NCBI RefSeq assembly: GCF_002159975.1
Contig: NZ_NFJR01000001.1
Span: forward strand, 578,030 to 642,029
Origin: Barnesiella sp. An22
Lineage (GTDB): Bacteria > Bacteroidota > Bacteroidia > Bacteroidales > Barnesiellaceae
Direction: 5' to 3'
Length of the DNA: 64,000 bases
Of this stretch, positions 1 through 8,680 are shown in pieces. Both the position numbers and the translations under genes were made by a program. A model generated the notes under the pieces. The model had not been told where the DNA came from. It did no database searches and saw only the letters and a list, made by a program, of their open reading frames with translations. Every line of letters begins with the position of its first letter. The first letter of the stretch is position 1.

Positions 1-32
1 GGCAAGGCGTCCATTCGGCTCCCGACTTTTTG

Positions 33-40
33 TACATTTG
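33..40 (+). promoter_or_regulatory. Bacteroidetes -7 box
   Basis: TACATTTG fits the TAnnTTTG consensus and lies 28 bases before the glutaredoxin start. No clear -33 TTTG is seen at the usual spacing. Confidence 0.45.
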
Positions 41-68
41 TCCCACGAAACCTATCGGAATAACCGTT

Positions 69-368
69 ATGATCAAGATATATGGCATGAGCACCTGCCC
101 CGACTGCACCTACGTCGAGGAGCAGGTCAAAGGCAACAGCCGCTACGAAGTGATCGACATCGGGCGGCACGTGAGAGACCTCAAAGCCTTTCTGCGGCTG
201 CGCGACACCCACCCGGCATTCGACGGCGCCAAGCGCGCAGGAGCGGTGGGCATACCCTGTTTCGTACTCGACGACGGCACCGTCACCCTCGTGGCCGAAG
301 AGGCCGGCCTGCACGCCCGCCCCGTGGCCGACGGCTCGGCCTGCAACCTCGACGGCAGCGGCTGCTGA
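69..368 (+). CDS. Glutaredoxin-like / thioredoxin-fold protein
   Basis: This is a small (99 aa) cytosolic thioredoxin-fold protein, probably a thiol-disulfide oxidoreductase of the glutaredoxin-related type. It opens with a beta strand (MIKIYG) followed by the dithiol motif CPDC at about residues 10-13. A GIPCF segment at about 65-69 carries the proline expected at the cis-Pro position of the fold. I chose the ATG at 69 because it begins exactly at the first strand; an upstream in-frame ATG at 30 would add a non-conserved tail and would overlap the -7 box. The last residues hold two more cysteines (SACNLDGSGC), which is unusual and could be a second thiol site. It stands 24 bases before the esterase gene and may share its transcript. 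The substrate is unknown. Confidence 0.75.
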   Translation: MIKIYGMSTCPDCTYVEEQVKGNSRYEVIDIGRHVRDLKAFLRLRDTHPAFDGAKRAGAVGIPCFVLDDGTVTLVAEEAGLHARPVADGSACNLDGSGC

Positions 369-392
369 CCCCGCCACACACACCTCTGCCCT

Positions 393-1004
393 ATGGAAAC
401 GGCCATGCCTCTCGTTCTCTTCCTCCACGGTTTCTTTGCCGCAGGAGCCTGTGCGCCTGCCCAAGCCTTGACTCAAGGTCTCGCGGGGCAAGCCCGGGTA
501 GTTGCGCCCGACCTGCCGCTGCACCCCGGCGAGGCGCTCGACCTCGTCCATCGGCTATGCCTGCAACTCCACCCCGCCGCGATTGTGGGCAACAGCAACG
601 GCGCATTCTTGGCCCAGATGGTGGCCTCGCGCCTGGGGCTGCCCGCGCTGCTGGGTAACCCCCACCTCGAGATGACCCGCTTCCTCACCCCGCGCCTCGG
701 GCCCCACGAATACAAAGCCCCGCGTGCCGACGGCCGCCAGCACTTCGTCATCGACCAGCCCCTCATCGACGAGTTTGCCCGGCTGCAACAGCACCAGTGG
801 GACTACGACTCCCCCGCCAACCGCGACCGCATCTGGGGCCTCTTCGGCACGAGCGACACGCTGGCCCACTACGAACCCCTCTTCCTCGAGCACTACACCC
901 ACGCCTTCCACTTCCCCGGGGCCCACACCCCTACCCCCGACGAGGTGCTGCGCTACTACGTGCCGCTGGTCGTGCAGCTCATCGACCGCTACGCCACCCG
1001 GTAG
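393..1004 (+). CDS. YqiA-like alpha/beta-hydrolase (esterase)
   Basis: This is a 203-aa alpha/beta hydrolase resembling the YqiA/UPF0227 esterases, which cleave short-chain acyl esters in the cytosol. The N-terminal strand is followed by HGF (oxyanion-side motif). The nucleophile elbow GNSNGA (about residues 68-73) has the catalytic Ser in GxSxG form. An FGTSD segment supplies a candidate Asp and GAHTPTP a candidate His near the C-terminus, so the triad looks intact. An alternative start at 405 (MPLVLF) fits the family at least as well, because strand 1 follows directly. It lies just downstream of the glutaredoxin-like gene. The physiological substrate is not predictable. Confidence 0.72.
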   Translation: METAMPLVLFLHGFFAAGACAPAQALTQGLAGQARVVAPDLPLHPGEALDLVHRLCLQLHPAAIVGNSNGAFLAQMVASRLGLPALLGNPHLEMTRFLTPRLGPHEYKAPRADGRQHFVIDQPLIDEFARLQQHQWDYDSPANRDRIWGLFGTSDTLAHYEPLFLEHYTHAFHFPGAHTPTPDEVLRYYVPLVVQLIDRYATR

Positions 1005-1049
1005 CCGCCGGCTCTCCATCCTCCCGCTTGCGAAAACCATCCGTTTTCA

Positions 1050-1081
1050 TTTGCCACACCACAACTCTTTTTGTATCTTTG
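1050..1081 (+). promoter_or_regulatory. Promoter of hsdMSR
   Basis: TTTG at 1050-1053, a 20-base spacer, then TATCTTTG at 1074-1081. This is an exact Bacteroidetes sigma-ABfr type promoter. Transcription should begin near 1088, about 50 bases before hsdM. Confidence 0.85.
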
Positions 1082-1139
1082 TTTAAATTTACAAACGATA
1101 ACAAGGAAATAGAGCGATACTCGCATAAACAACCTCCCT

Positions 1140-3143
1140 ATGAGCGAAGAAGAATTGCAGAAACAGACCTCTGTCAACATACAAGAAAAGGCGAACCTCA
1201 TCTGGTCTATCGCCGATAAACTGGTGGGTCTATACAAGCCTCACGAGTATGGCCGGGTAATACTGCCCATGTGTGTCATCAAGCGGTTCGAAGATACCCT
1301 GGCCCCCACCAAAGAGGCCGTGATAAAGACCAACCAAGAGCTCGATGCCAAAGGTATCGTGGTTAAGAAGGGATTTCTCGAAGCGGCTGCCCAACAACAC
1401 TTCTACAACACCAGCCGATTCACCTTCGACATTCTGCTGGCCGATGCCGACAACATCAAAGACAACTTCGAGAACTACCTGAGCCACTTCTCCGAGAATG
1501 TAATCGACATCATCAACTGCATGGAGTTCCACAACGAAATCAAGAAGCTGGCCGACAACAACCGCCTCTACCTGGTCATCAAGGAGTTCTGCTCGGCAAA
1601 AGCCTATCTGGGGGCCGATATGGTATCGTCGGTAGATATGGGCTACATTTTCGAAGAGCTGGTGCGCAAATTCTCCGAGTCGTACAACGACCAGGCGGGA
1701 GCCCACTTTACGGCCCGCGACATCATCTACCTGATGAGCGAATTGCTGGTAGGCGACCGGGAAGCTCAAATGAAAGAGCAAGGCATTGTCGCCTCTATCT
1801 ACGACATGGCCATGGGCACCAGCCAGATGTTGGCCTGCCTCGACGAGCGCTTCCGGCAGATCGACCCCGAGGCCGAAATCACCTGTTTCGGGCAGGAGCT
1901 GAACCCGCAAACCTACGGTATTGCCAAGGCCGACATGCTCATCAAAGGTGGCAATACCGACAACATGCGGTTGGGCGATACCCTGGGCAACGACCAGTTC
2001 AAGGAGTATCACTTCGACTACATCATCTCCAATCCTCCCTTCGGTATCGATTGGGAAGCCTCCGAAAAGAGGGTCGTGGCCGAGCACGAATTAGGCGAGG
2101 CCGGCCGCTTTGCTCCAGGTTTGCCGGCCAAGGGCGACGGGCAGATGCTCTTCATGCTCAACGGTGTAGCCAAGCTCAAAGACGACGGCCGCATGGCCAT
2201 CATCCAAAACGGGTCGCCGCTGTTCAAGGGCGACGCCGGCAGCGGCGAGAGCGCCATACGCGGCTATCTGCTCGAACACGACTGGCTCGAAGCCATCATA
2301 CAGTTGCCCAACGACCTATTCTACAACACCGGCATTGCCACCTATATTTGGGTGGTGTGCAAAAACAAGACCGAAGAGCGTACCGGCAAAGTACAGCTTA
2401 TCGACGCGAGCAAATGTTTCGAAAAACTGCGCAAGCCGCTCGGCAACAAGCGGGTAGAGATTTCTACCGCCTGCCGCAACCTCATCATGCAGGCCTATCG
2501 GGGTTTCACCGATTGGGAGTATACCGACGAACAGAACCCGCAACTCAAGGTAGAAAGCAAGATAAAAGAGGTGGAGGACTTCAAGTTTACAAAACTGATT
2601 ATAAACCGGCCCCTCCGTCTGGAATACAAAGACATCCACTTCGACGAGGCTACGGCCACCGGCTATAAGGAGGCCGACAGAGCCCTGCTGAAAGAGGTGG
2701 CCACATACTGGGAAAACAACCTCCCCAGCCATGAAGGATGCCCCGATATTACATTCTTCCTCGCCCTGAAGAGGGCCAAGATAAAGGTGCCGCAAGGGAA
2801 AGTCGCCCTTCTGAGAAACTATTTTGGCAAACGCAACGCCGATATGGCAGAGGCCTACGTAAAGCCTACCGACCCGGAAAGCGGATTTGCCCCCGACCCG
2901 GAACTGAAAGACAGCGAGATTATTCCGTGGAAAGAGGACCTTGCGGAATACCTCGACAAGAATGTGCGCCCGTATGCCCCCGACTTCTGGTACAACGAAG
3001 CCGAAAGCAAAATCGGCTACGAAATACCTTTTACCCGCGAATTTTACAAATACACTCCGCTCGCACCCAGCGCTGTCATTTTCGATGAACTGAAACAGTT
3101 GGAAGAGAGAGAGTCGGAACTGATGTCCAGGCTATTGAGGTAA
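1140..3143 (+). CDS. hsdM: Type I restriction-modification methyltransferase subunit HsdM
   Basis: This is the DNA adenine methyltransferase subunit of a type I restriction-modification enzyme (667 aa). It transfers methyl groups from S-adenosylmethionine to adenines in the site chosen by HsdS. The N-terminal helical HsdM_N region (about 15-165) is followed by the Rossmann methyltransferase domain with the catalytic NPPF motif at about residues 297-300. The SAM-binding motif I region reads DMAMGTSQML near residues 222-231, which lacks the Cys and second Gly of the usual ACGSG form. The extended C-terminal half (about 450-667) is helical. The stop overlaps the hsdS start as TAATG, so the two are translationally coupled. 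The family call is firm; whether the altered motif I lowers activity is not known. Confidence 0.93.
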   Translation: MSEEELQKQTSVNIQEKANLIWSIADKLVGLYKPHEYGRVILPMCVIKRFEDTLAPTKEAVIKTNQELDAKGIVVKKGFLEAAAQQHFYNTSRFTFDILLADADNIKDNFENYLSHFSENVIDIINCMEFHNEIKKLADNNRLYLVIKEFCSAKAYLGADMVSSVDMGYIFEELVRKFSESYNDQAGAHFTARDIIYLMSELLVGDREAQMKEQGIVASIYDMAMGTSQMLACLDERFRQIDPEAEITCFGQELNPQTYGIAKADMLIKGGNTDNMRLGDTLGNDQFKEYHFDYIISNPPFGIDWEASEKRVVAEHELGEAGRFAPGLPAKGDGQMLFMLNGVAKLKDDGRMAIIQNGSPLFKGDAGSGESAIRGYLLEHDWLEAIIQLPNDLFYNTGIATYIWVVCKNKTEERTGKVQLIDASKCFEKLRKPLGNKRVEISTACRNLIMQAYRGFTDWEYTDEQNPQLKVESKIKEVEDFKFTKLIINRPLRLEYKDIHFDEATATGYKEADRALLKEVATYWENNLPSHEGCPDITFFLALKRAKIKVPQGKVALLRNYFGKRNADMAEAYVKPTDPESGFAPDPELKDSEIIPWKEDLAEYLDKNVRPYAPDFWYNEAESKIGYEIPFTREFYKYTPLAPSAVIFDELKQLEERESELMSRLLR

Positions 3144-4495
3144 TGACGAACGGCAAAGAAATCTTTACGAACGAGATTGATTTCTCTGACTATGACAAAC
3201 AGAAGGACTTGACGGTTATGGAAAACAGATACGATAAATATAAAGACAGTGGCATCGCTTGGATTGGGGAGATTCCAGAGCATTGGGAGGTAAGAAAAGG
3301 GAAAAATATTTTTAAATTAAGGAATTCAAAAGGGAATAGTAATGCAATTCTACTTGCTGCTACTCAAAAATATGGGATGATTCCTCAATCTCAAATAGAA
3401 GGAGTAGTTCAGGTAAAACAAAATACAAACCTTAATACATTTAAGACTGTACATAAACATGATTATGTAATTAGTTTACGGAGTTTTCAAGGAGGATTTG
3501 AAATATCTGAATATGAAGGAGTTTGTTCCCCTGCATATCAAGTATTTTACAGTACAATACCATGTTGTAATTATTTTTTCAAATATCTATTTAAAAGTTA
3601 TGGTTTTATATCACAAATAAATGCTTTCACTCTTGGTATAAGAGAAGGGAAAAATATTCAATATGAAGACTTCTCTTTAATGAAGTTACCATTTCCAGTA
3701 TTGCACGAGCAACAGGCCATAGCCGACTACCTCGACCGGCGGTGCAGCGAGATAGACGAACTGATAGCTTTGCAAGAGGAGATGATAACCAAACTGCAGA
3801 GCTACAAGCAATCGGTCATTACCGAAGCGGTTACCCGGGGTCTCGATAAGAATGTACCTTTGAAAGACAGCGATATCGATTGGATTGGGAAAATTCCGGA
3901 GCATTGGAGCAGAAATAAAATTGTAAGATTATTTAGTATAATTGGTAGTGGAACGACACCCAAATCCAATAAAGAAGACAATTATATAGGTTCTATAAAT
4001 TGGATTCAGTCAGGCGACATAAATGGAGGCTATATAGAAAACTGTAAGAATACAATTTCCAAAACTGTACTTAAAGAATACTCTGCATTAAAAATATACA
4101 AAGCTCCTTTTATTATTGTAGCCATGTACGGAGCATCGGTTGGAAATATTTCTATTTCAAAAATAGATGGTTGTGTAAATCAGGCATGCTGTGTCATGAA
4201 TGATACAGAACAGAATTTTAGGTATTTATTTTATTCTATTATCTCTGTAAAGAATTATCTGATATACAAAGCAGAAGGAGGAGGACAACCCAACATTAGT
4301 CAAGATAAGATAAAAAATACATGGTTGCCTATTCCCCCTCTCGCCGAGCAACAGGCCATAGCCGACTACCTCGACCAGCGGTGCAGCGAGATAGACGAAC
4401 TCATCGCCCTCAAGCAACAGAAAATCGAGAAGTTGAAGGAGTACAAAAAATCATTGATATTCGAGTGCGTAACCGGAAAAAGGAAAGTGAGTTGA
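3143..4495 (+). CDS. hsdS: Type I restriction-modification specificity subunit HsdS
   Basis: HsdS sets the DNA target of the complex. The 450-aa protein has two target recognition domains, each opened by an IGxIPEHW motif and closed by a conserved helical spacer (EQQAIADYLD...CSEIDEL). It is the classic two-TRD arrangement, giving recognition of a bipartite site. The TRD-coding stretches (about 3290-3700 and 3910-4330) are strikingly AT-rich, while the spacers are GC-rich like hsdM, which suggests TRD exchange. The ATG at 3143 overlaps the hsdM stop. An ATG at 3218 (MENRYDKYKD) would start nearer the conserved core and is a real alternative. Specificity cannot be read from sequence alone. Confidence 0.92.
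   Translation: MTNGKEIFTNEIDFSDYDKQKDLTVMENRYDKYKDSGIAWIGEIPEHWEVRKGKNIFKLRNSKGNSNAILLAATQKYGMIPQSQIEGVVQVKQNTNLNTFKTVHKHDYVISLRSFQGGFEISEYEGVCSPAYQVFYSTIPCCNYFFKYLFKSYGFISQINAFTLGIREGKNIQYEDFSLMKLPFPVLHEQQAIADYLDRRCSEIDELIALQEEMITKLQSYKQSVITEAVTRGLDKNVPLKDSDIDWIGKIPEHWSRNKIVRLFSIIGSGTTPKSNKEDNYIGSINWIQSGDINGGYIENCKNTISKTVLKEYSALKIYKAPFIIVAMYGASVGNISISKIDGCVNQACCVMNDTEQNFRYLFYSIISVKNYLIYKAEGGGQPNISQDKIKNTWLPIPPLAEQQAIADYLDQRCSEIDELIALKQQKIEKLKEYKKSLIFECVTGKRKVS
3707..3762 (+). repeat. hsdS internal direct repeat, copy 1
   Basis: A 56-base spacer segment matching 4346-4401 with a single mismatch. It codes for EQQAIADYLDRRCSEIDEL. Such identity between the two half-subunit spacers allows recombination that swaps target recognition domains. 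Confidence 0.9.
4346..4401 (+). repeat. hsdS internal direct repeat, copy 2
   Basis: The second copy of the 56-base spacer repeat, identical to 3707-3762 except for one base (CAG for CGG, Gln for Arg). Confidence 0.9.
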
Positions 4496-4566
4496 CAGGA
4501 AAAACACCAAGAGCCACCAATAGCACATTGTGGCTGACAGACAACTAAAAAAAAGGGAGATTGATT

Positions 4567-7500
4567 ATGGATACCACAGGATTGAAAGAGAAGAATTTCG
4601 AAGCCGACATCGAGCACTATCTGCTCACCGAGGGCGGCTACACGCCGGGCAATCAAGCGACCTACGACAAAGAGCGTGCCATAGATATGCCGGTATTGGT
4701 CTCTTTTATCGAGAAGACTCAGCCCAAAGCCTGGAAACGCTACACGACCAAATATGGCGACAAGGCCGAGAACCGGCTCTACCGCCTGTTTCAAGAAAAC
4801 GTGACACGCTACGGCCTCATCCATGTACTGCGCAAAGGCATCACCGATGCCGGCATACCCATCCGATTCTGCTACTTTGCTCCGGCCTCGTGGCTAAATG
4901 ATGAACTGGTGGCCAACTACCGGGCCAACATTCTCACGGTCACCCGGCAGTTTGCCTACTCGGTACACAACCGCAACACCATAGATATGGTACTGTCGCT
5001 CAACGGTATCCCGGTAGTGGCTCTCGAACTGAAAAACCAGTTTACCGGGCAGAATATCGAAAACTCGAAACGCCAGTGGCGCGAAGACCGCGACCCGCAG
5101 GAACCGCTGTTCCGGTTCGACAACCGCATATTGGCCTACTTCGGGGTAGACCTGTATGAAGTGGCCCTGACTACCGAACTGAAAAGGGAGAAGACCTTTT
5201 TTATCCCCTTCAACCAAGGGTCGAACGGTGCAGGCCAAGTGGGTGGTGCAGGCAATCCCGAGCGCCAGGACGGGGGCTATGTAACCTCGTATCTGTGGGA
5301 ACACATCTTGAACCGGGAGATGCTGCTGGCCATCCTGCAACGCTACATATCCCGGCAGCAAGAGGAGAAACTGAAAATCGTCGTCGACAAGCATGGCCAG
5401 GAAAAAGAGGTGACCGAAACCTCGGTAAAGATCATATTCCCGCGCTACCACCAACTCGATGTGGTGGAGAAGCTGGTAGCCGATACGTACCGGAACCACA
5501 CCCAAGAGGCCGACAACGAAGACAGAGAAACGACCGGCTACAGCCTGGCGGCCGAACCGCTGGGACCCTATCTGGCTCACTGCCCCACCCCCAGACGCCA
5601 CACCGGTAACAACTTCCTGATTCAACACTCGGCCGGCTCGGGCAAATCGAACTCGATAGCCTGGCTCACCTACCGGCTGGCCTCGCTGCAAAATGCCCGC
5701 CAGCAAAACATGTTTAACAGCGTGTTTGTGATTACCGACCGACGGGTATTGAACAAACAGTTACAAAGCACCATCCTGGGGTTCGACCACATCGAGGGGC
5801 AGATAGAGACCATCACCGACAACGACAACTCGGAGAAACTGGCCCAGATAATCAACAACGACAACTCCCGCATCGTCATCACCACGCTGCACCGGTTCCC
5901 CATCATCTACAAAGAGCTGAGCAGCCGCAGCGGCAAACGCTATGCCATAGTCATAGACGAGGCTCACTCGTCGCAATCGGGGAAGAGTGCCGAGAAACTG
6001 AAGGCGGCCCTGGCCGATACTGACGAGGCCTTGCGGGAATATGCCGAACAGGAGGAACTCGAAGTGGAGGCTCTGGAGAAGAAACGCGACGCGCTGCTCG
6101 AAGACCTGCTGGCCCAGGGACAACACCACAACCTCTACTTCTATGCCTTCACGGCCACCCCTAAGCCCAAGACTTTGCAAACCTTCGGCGAACTGGTAGA
6201 AAAGGGCGAGACACCCGAAAAAGACCGGTATGCCGCTTACCATACCTACTCGATGCTGCAGGCCATCGAAGAGGGGTTTATCATGGATGTACTCAAATAC
6301 TATACCACCTACGAGACCACCTACGAAATAACCAAAAGCATCGAAAACGACCCCTCGTACGAAGAGACCCCGGCCACCCGTGCCATCAAAGCCTATCACG
6401 ACAATCACCAGCATGTGATTGAACAGAAAACGGCCATCGTGGTCGAGAAATTCAGAGAGGTGACCCTGAACGCCATGCAGGGCAAGGCCAAGGCCATGCT
6501 GGTGTGCCCGTCGCGCGCCCATGCCGTAAGGTATTTCCTGCAAATCAAGCGATACTGCGCCGAGCACCATATCGACGACGTGAAACCCATGGTCGCCTTT
6601 TCGGGGGTCGTATCGTATGAAGGCATCGAGTATACCGAACCCAAGCTGAATTCGGCCGACGGGCGCAACATATCGGAGAGCCGCCTGCCCCTCTATTTTG
6701 CCTCGGACCTGTACAACTTGCTGGTCGTAGCCGACAAATATCAGACCGGGTTTGACGAACCACGCCTGCACACGATGTTTGTAGACAAGAAACTGAAAAA
6801 CGTGAAGGCCGTGCAGACCCTGTCGCGCCTGAACCGGTGGCACAAGGATAAAAAAGACACGTATGTACTCGACTTCTGCAACACGCCCGAAGAGATAAAG
6901 AAATCGTTTGAGCCTTTCTACAAAGGCACAGAACTGATAAAACCGGTAGATGTAAACTACGTGTACACCTTCCGCCAGGATATACAGATGTACCACCTGT
7001 GGAGCGAGGCGGACGAGCAACGGTTCTACGACCTGCTAAGCGGAATTGAGAAGCAGAAGGACCGGCTGGGAGCTCTGTCGAATGCCTTCAAGAGCACGAT
7101 TGCCCGCTACGAAGCACTGGACGAGGAGAAGCGTTTTGCCGTGCGGTCGAAGATAAAGAATTTCATACGGTTCTATGCCTACATGGCCCAAATAGAACGC
7201 ACCTACGACAAGAGTCTTTACAAGGCTTATGTCTATGCCGACTACCTGTACCGCCTGTTGCCGAAGAACGCCAAGACCAGAGTAGACCTGAACAAGCAAA
7301 TCATGCTGCTCTACTCGAAAATAACCGAGGGCGAAACGGTCTCTATCACACTGGACTCGCACGTAAAACCGCTTGAGGGAGAAAAGCCCAAGGGAAGCAA
7401 ACCGCAAACCGCCAAAAAGGACCTGTTGAGCCAGATTATCGACAAGGTGAACCTCATGTATCAAGGGAACTTCTCGGAAAGCGACCGGGTGATTGTGGAG

Positions 7501-7743
7501 ACAATCTACGACAGAATGGTAGCTACCGAAAAGAAAAAGTTGACCAAACAGGCCAACAATACCGATGCCAAACAGTTCGAAGAGAGCATCTTCCCGCATA
7601 TATTCGACGAGGTGGCCCGAACCTGCTATGTGGAGCAGATGGATTCGTTTGGCAAGCTGTTTGAAAATCCCGACTTCTACAAAAACGTGATGACCCAGAT
7701 GGCTCAAATCATCTACGAAAGTTATAAAGGGAAACGGTATTGA
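4567..7743 (+). CDS. hsdR: Type I restriction endonuclease motor subunit HsdR
   Basis: HsdR is the ATP-driven translocase and nuclease of the type I enzyme (1058 aa). The N-terminal nuclease domain shows the E-x-K core of the PD-(D/E)xK fold in ELK at about residues 154-156. The helicase motor follows with Walker A SAGSGKS (about 355-361), the DEAH box (about 463-466), the TATP motif III region, and the later helicase lobe with QTGFDEP and SRLNR. The C-terminal third is helical and should contact HsdM. I chose the ATG at 4567, preceded by AAGGGAGA, over a TTG two codons upstream. The gene is intact, so the system is probably active for restriction. It is followed by a strong terminator. Confidence 0.93.
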   Translation: MDTTGLKEKNFEADIEHYLLTEGGYTPGNQATYDKERAIDMPVLVSFIEKTQPKAWKRYTTKYGDKAENRLYRLFQENVTRYGLIHVLRKGITDAGIPIRFCYFAPASWLNDELVANYRANILTVTRQFAYSVHNRNTIDMVLSLNGIPVVALELKNQFTGQNIENSKRQWREDRDPQEPLFRFDNRILAYFGVDLYEVALTTELKREKTFFIPFNQGSNGAGQVGGAGNPERQDGGYVTSYLWEHILNREMLLAILQRYISRQQEEKLKIVVDKHGQEKEVTETSVKIIFPRYHQLDVVEKLVADTYRNHTQEADNEDRETTGYSLAAEPLGPYLAHCPTPRRHTGNNFLIQHSAGSGKSNSIAWLTYRLASLQNARQQNMFNSVFVITDRRVLNKQLQSTILGFDHIEGQIETITDNDNSEKLAQIINNDNSRIVITTLHRFPIIYKELSSRSGKRYAIVIDEAHSSQSGKSAEKLKAALADTDEALREYAEQEELEVEALEKKRDALLEDLLAQGQHHNLYFYAFTATPKPKTLQTFGELVEKGETPEKDRYAAYHTYSMLQAIEEGFIMDVLKYYTTYETTYEITKSIENDPSYEETPATRAIKAYHDNHQHVIEQKTAIVVEKFREVTLNAMQGKAKAMLVCPSRAHAVRYFLQIKRYCAEHHIDDVKPMVAFSGVVSYEGIEYTEPKLNSADGRNISESRLPLYFASDLYNLLVVADKYQTGFDEPRLHTMFVDKKLKNVKAVQTLSRLNRWHKDKKDTYVLDFCNTPEEIKKSFEPFYKGTELIKPVDVNYVYTFRQDIQMYHLWSEADEQRFYDLLSGIEKQKDRLGALSNAFKSTIARYEALDEEKRFAVRSKIKNFIRFYAYMAQIERTYDKSLYKAYVYADYLYRLLPKNAKTRVDLNKQIMLLYSKITEGETVSITLDSHVKPLEGEKPKGSKPQTAKKDLLSQIIDKVNLMYQGNFSESDRVIVETIYDRMVATEKKKLTKQANNTDAKQFEESIFPHIFDEVARTCYVEQMDSFGKLFENPDFYKNVMTQMAQIIYESYKGKRY

Positions 7744-7775
7744 ACCCCACCCCATCCGCAGAGATAGACAAAAAC

Positions 7776-7818
7776 AAGCGTTGGCCCAAGGAGTTACCTC
7801 CTTGTGGCCAACGCTTTT
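7776..7818. terminator. Bidirectional terminator between hsdR and the T6SS operon
   Basis: An 11-bp outer stem (AAGCGTTGGCC with GGCCAACGCTT) and a 7-bp inner stem (CAAGGAG with CTCCTTG) around TTAC. TTTT follows on the plus strand and GTTTTTG on the minus strand, so it can stop both convergent transcripts. Confidence 0.85.
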
Positions 7819-7884
7819 CTCGAGGAGAATGTACTTCTATTGGGACCTCTGAAACAAACTGTACCCTCGAGAGTTGGTGCAATA

Positions 7885-8676
7885 CTATGGTCGATATTTC
7901 CGTTTGAGCCACCCGAACAGAGAGCCTTCGGACAGACGGGAACCGTTTTGAGACATCAGCGTAATAACGGTAATGTCATCGTCACTCCCCTGAGCCAATG
8001 CCAGATTCAACAAAGCGACCGGCAGTTGCCCTTTGTCTGCAGTATCCTCTATCTGCACTTCGATAGCCCGATCTCTGCAATACCCCGAAAGACCGTCGCT
8101 GCAGGCGACAACAATATCCCGCGGATTCAGACAATAGACTGTAAAGTCGGGGATACAGGTATCGGGACCTCCGCCGACAAACCGGGTAATCAAATTGCTG
8201 TCGGGATGAGTATAGGACTCGTCGACCGTAATGCGGCCCGCATCGACAAGATCTTGAACGTAGGAATGGTCTTTGGTGAGGCTGTGTATTCCTCGCTTGG
8301 GATTATACACGTAACAGCGGCTATCGCCACACCAGGCTATATATAGGTTCTGCTTTTGACGGATTAAAATCACAATGGTTGTACCCATCCCCGCCGCAGA
8401 AGGTTCGTCGGCAACATGGGACATGATACAGTCGTCGGCTTTATGTATGGCATCAAAGGCCAACCGTTGCAGTTCGTCGGCGGCCATATCGTCGGAGAGA
8501 CCGTTTTTCAAAATCGACGACACGGTATCGACTGCCAATTTAGAGGCTACTTCACCATCGGATTCTCCCCCCATTCCATCGGCCAACACGATGAAACGGT
8601 CGTTACAGAGATAACAGTCTTCATTCTCTCTATGGCCTCGGCCTTTCGAGGTTGCGGCACGAACGACATATTCCAT
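7885..8676 (-). CDS. PP2C-family Ser/Thr protein phosphatase (PppA-like)
   Basis: A 263-aa soluble PP2C/PPM phosphatase that should remove phosphate from Ser/Thr residues using two metal ions. The N-terminal R-x-x-N-E-D motif, ADGMGG (about 34-39), GDSR, SDGL and a final DDDIT segment supply the metal-binding acids. Closest known role: PppA and Stp1, which reverse Hanks-kinase signalling. It is the last gene of the long operon, 4 bases after the WG-like gene and two genes from the kinase. I infer that it antagonises that kinase, as PppA does with PpkA in proteobacterial T6SS. Confidence 0.9.
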   Translation of the reverse strand: MEYVVRAATSKGRGHRENEDCYLCNDRFIVLADGMGGESDGEVASKLAVDTVSSILKNGLSDDMAADELQRLAFDAIHKADDCIMSHVADEPSAAGMGTTIVILIRQKQNLYIAWCGDSRCYVYNPKRGIHSLTKDHSYVQDLVDAGRITVDESYTHPDSNLITRFVGGGPDTCIPDFTVYCLNPRDIVVACSDGLSGYCRDRAIEVQIEDTADKGQLPVALLNLALAQGSDDDITVITLMSQNGSRLSEGSLFGWLKRKYRP

Positions 8677-8680
8677 GGCT

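Noticed and set aside
38..658. 206-codon plus frame over the glutaredoxin and esterase
   Set aside because: Arg-rich, out of frame with the two supported genes, with no family pattern.
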